From: an uncultured Desulfobulbus sp.
GTDB taxonomy: Bacteria; Desulfobacterota; Desulfobulbia; Desulfobulbales; Desulfobulbaceae
Direction of reading: 5' to 3'
Length of the DNA: 64,000 bases
Assembly (NCBI RefSeq): GCF_963664075.1
Contig: NZ_OY760916.1
Coordinates: 3,307,001-3,371,000, forward strand
Numbering within the stretch: position 1 is the first letter of the stretch; every line of letters starts with the position of its first letter. The position numbers and the translations under genes are program-made. The notes under the pieces were generated by a model. The model worked only from the letters and a program-made list of their open reading frames with translations, searched no databases and had not been told where the DNA came from. Below, piece by piece: positions 62,852 to 64,000 of the stretch.

Positions 62852-63937
62852 TCAATGATGGTTGCGGGCAGCAAGCCGCAAGCACTCATCCACGATCCGG
62901 TTTGTAGCCCCCGGCATCGCCATGGTCTTCATGTTGGCCGACATATTATGTAACTCTTCCATGTTCTGCAAGTATTGGCTGATGGTCCGGGCAAGAATTT
63001 CCCCACTGAGTTCCCCCTCGGGCAGTACCTTGCAACCACGACCATTTTCATAATAGCGGCCATTTTTTGTCTGATGGTCATCTGCTGCATAGGGAAAAGG
63101 AATTAGCAGCGCCGGTACCCCCATCACAGCAAGCTCAGCCAGGGTCGTCGCTCCGGCTCGGGAGACCGCCAGATCAGCCCGGCCATAGACCTGAGCCATA
63201 TCAAGTATAAAGGCGGAGACCTCCGCCTGAAGCCCTATGCGTGCGTAACCTTCCCGCACCGCCAGCACATCTGCCTGGCCACTCTGATGGATGATGTTAA
63301 GCTTTTGCTGCTGCCCAACCAGGATTTCCATGGCTTCAAGCATGAGCATATTTACCCGGTGAGCCCCCTGGCTCCCGCCAAGGACAAGCACAGTCGGGAC
63401 CGAGGTGCAATGGTGCTCCTGCTGAGCAGCGGTCAGAATGGCATCGCGCACCGGATTGCCGGTCTGGAGCGTTTTGTAGGGTGCGAACTCAGGCTCACAG
63501 GGAAGTGATATAAAAACCCGATCCGCCAGATACCCGGCCAGACGATTGGCCATTCCCGGGACAGAATTTTGCTCGTGGATGGCGATGGGAATCCCCAAAC
63601 TACGCGCAGCCAATAAAACAGGACCGGTGACATAGCCCCCCACACCGAAAACCAAATCAGGGCGAAAAGATCGCAGCATGCCCCGTGCAGTCAAGACAGC
63701 CCGAGGCAGTTGCAACAGGTTGCGCAGTCTGGTCGTCAGGCCGAGCCCTTTGACACCGCCACATTCAAGCGCAGCCAGTTCAAAGCCAAGACCGGAGAGC
63801 GTTTGCTGATCAAGCAGTCGGGAGGTTCCGATGAAACGCACCTGGGTCCCGGGAACACGCTTTCGCATGGCCGTCGCCACGGCAATACCTGGAAAAAGAT
63901 GGCCACCAGTCCCCCCACCGGCAACAATTAAGCGCAT
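62852..63937 (-). CDS. murG: UDP-GlcNAc:lipid I N-acetylglucosaminyltransferase MurG
   Basis: A 361-aa GT-B glycosyltransferase making lipid II on the inner face of the membrane. The Gly-rich loops are GGGTGGHLFPGIAVA near residue 8, GGYVTGPVLLAAR and LGGSQGAHRVN; HEQNSVPGMANRL binds the acceptor, and SRAGATTLAELAVMGVPALLIPFPYAADDHQ binds UDP-GlcNAc. Ribosome site AGGGGGG upstream of ATG 63937. First complete gene of the minus-strand dcw run. Confidence 0.97.
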   Translation of the reverse strand: MRLIVAGGGTGGHLFPGIAVATAMRKRVPGTQVRFIGTSRLLDQQTLSGLGFELAALECGGVKGLGLTTRLRNLLQLPRAVLTARGMLRSFRPDLVFGVGGYVTGPVLLAARSLGIPIAIHEQNSVPGMANRLAGYLADRVFISLPCEPEFAPYKTLQTGNPVRDAILTAAQQEHHCTSVPTVLVLGGSQGAHRVNMLMLEAMEILVGQQQKLNIIHQSGQADVLAVREGYARIGLQAEVSAFILDMAQVYGRADLAVSRAGATTLAELAVMGVPALLIPFPYAADDHQTKNGRYYENGRGCKVLPEGELSGEILARTISQYLQNMEELHNMSANMKTMAMPGATNRIVDECLRLAARNHH

Positions 63938-64000
63938 GCGCCCCCCTGACTCAAACCTCGTTTGGTCTGTGTTTGTTTGCCCTTGCTTCTTTGAGATGCC
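63928..64000 (-). CDS. ftsW: Partial CDS, probable C-terminal end of ftsW
   Basis: On the minus strand the right edge can be read as about 23 basic, Gln/Lys-rich codons (SQRSKGKQTQTKRG) ending at TAA 63930-63928, overlapping the murG start. A hydrophilic basic tail is what FtsW would leave, and ftsW is the usual gene upstream of murG. Two other frames are also open or nearly so, so the frame is not certain. Truncated by the window. Confidence 0.4.
   Translation of the reverse strand, partial: ASQRSKGKQTQTKRGLSQGGACA

Noticed and set aside
62234..62953. 239-aa plus-strand ORF
   Set aside because: Antisense to murC and murG; His/Gly-rich shadow without a ribosome site.
1..64000. CRISPR array, tRNA, rRNA, prophage or toxin-antitoxin module
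   Set aside because: No regular direct-repeat/spacer pattern, cloverleaf, phage structural gene or short toxin-antitoxin pair was recognised. A tRNA could have been missed by eye.

Overview
The window looks like ordinary chromosome from a Gram-negative, metabolically versatile bacterium. I favour a deltaproteobacterium of the Desulfobacterota (Desulfobulbaceae-like). The reasons are the mix of families: an S30AE/cold-shock fusion, a B12-type radical SAM protein next to ftsZ, a DACNV-type nucleotide-cyclase-like protein, many sensor kinases, and cell-wall clusters without ddl. This placement is an inference from gene content; no rRNA gene is present to test it.

Layout. 1-3845 (+): tail of mreC, then mreD, mrdA (PBP2) and rodA, the elongasome cluster. 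3890-20788: housekeeping and small operons, including hemH, a ribosome-hibernation/cold-shock fusion, polA, a 40-codon ORF, a PilZ protein, gltA, hflK-hflC, a rhomboid protease, a Tim44-domain protein, class II aldolase, orn and glgP. 21034-23237: a chemoreceptor gene broken by two +1 shifts. 23322-36845: a DUF3482 GTPase/DUF2868 pair, azlCD, aroC with a response-regulator adenylate cyclase, a UDP-sugar epimerase, dinB, a glutamate-receptor-like potassium channel beside a cation/proton antiporter, and an FMN-dependent dehydrogenase. 36938-38638: the accessory patch, with a degenerate IS110-family transposase followed by about 640 bp of palindrome-rich non-coding DNA. 38639-49052: a BaiN-like flavoprotein, a YgiQ radical SAM protein, a TetR-SulP operon with two matching operators, a HAD phosphatase, nadA and a diadenylate-cyclase-like gene. 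49049-56734 (-): a hybrid kinase, fetB-fetA, a decayed glycosyltransferase, a sensor kinase and a radical SAM gene. 56939-64000 (-): the division and cell-wall (dcw) cluster ftsW(partial)-murG-murC-murB-ftsQ-ftsA-ftsZ, closed by a clear terminator.

How the parts fit. Two envelope machines bracket the window: MreCD/PBP2/RodA for side-wall growth, and MurGCB/FtsQAZ for precursor synthesis and septation. Between them lie central metabolism (gltA, fba, glgP, aroC, nadA, hemH), membrane quality control (HflKC, rhomboid), ion and anion transport (K+ channel, antiporter, SulP, FetAB, AzlCD) and nucleotide signalling (PilZ, adenylate cyclase, possible diadenylate cyclase).

The most unusual items are the GluR0-like K+ channel, the DAC-like protein, the SulP transporter with an inserted loop of about 130 residues, the palindrome-rich patch behind the broken IS110 element, and two genes (chemoreceptor and glycosyltransferase) whose reading frames are damaged. 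I saw no CRISPR array, tRNA, rRNA, prophage or defence island.
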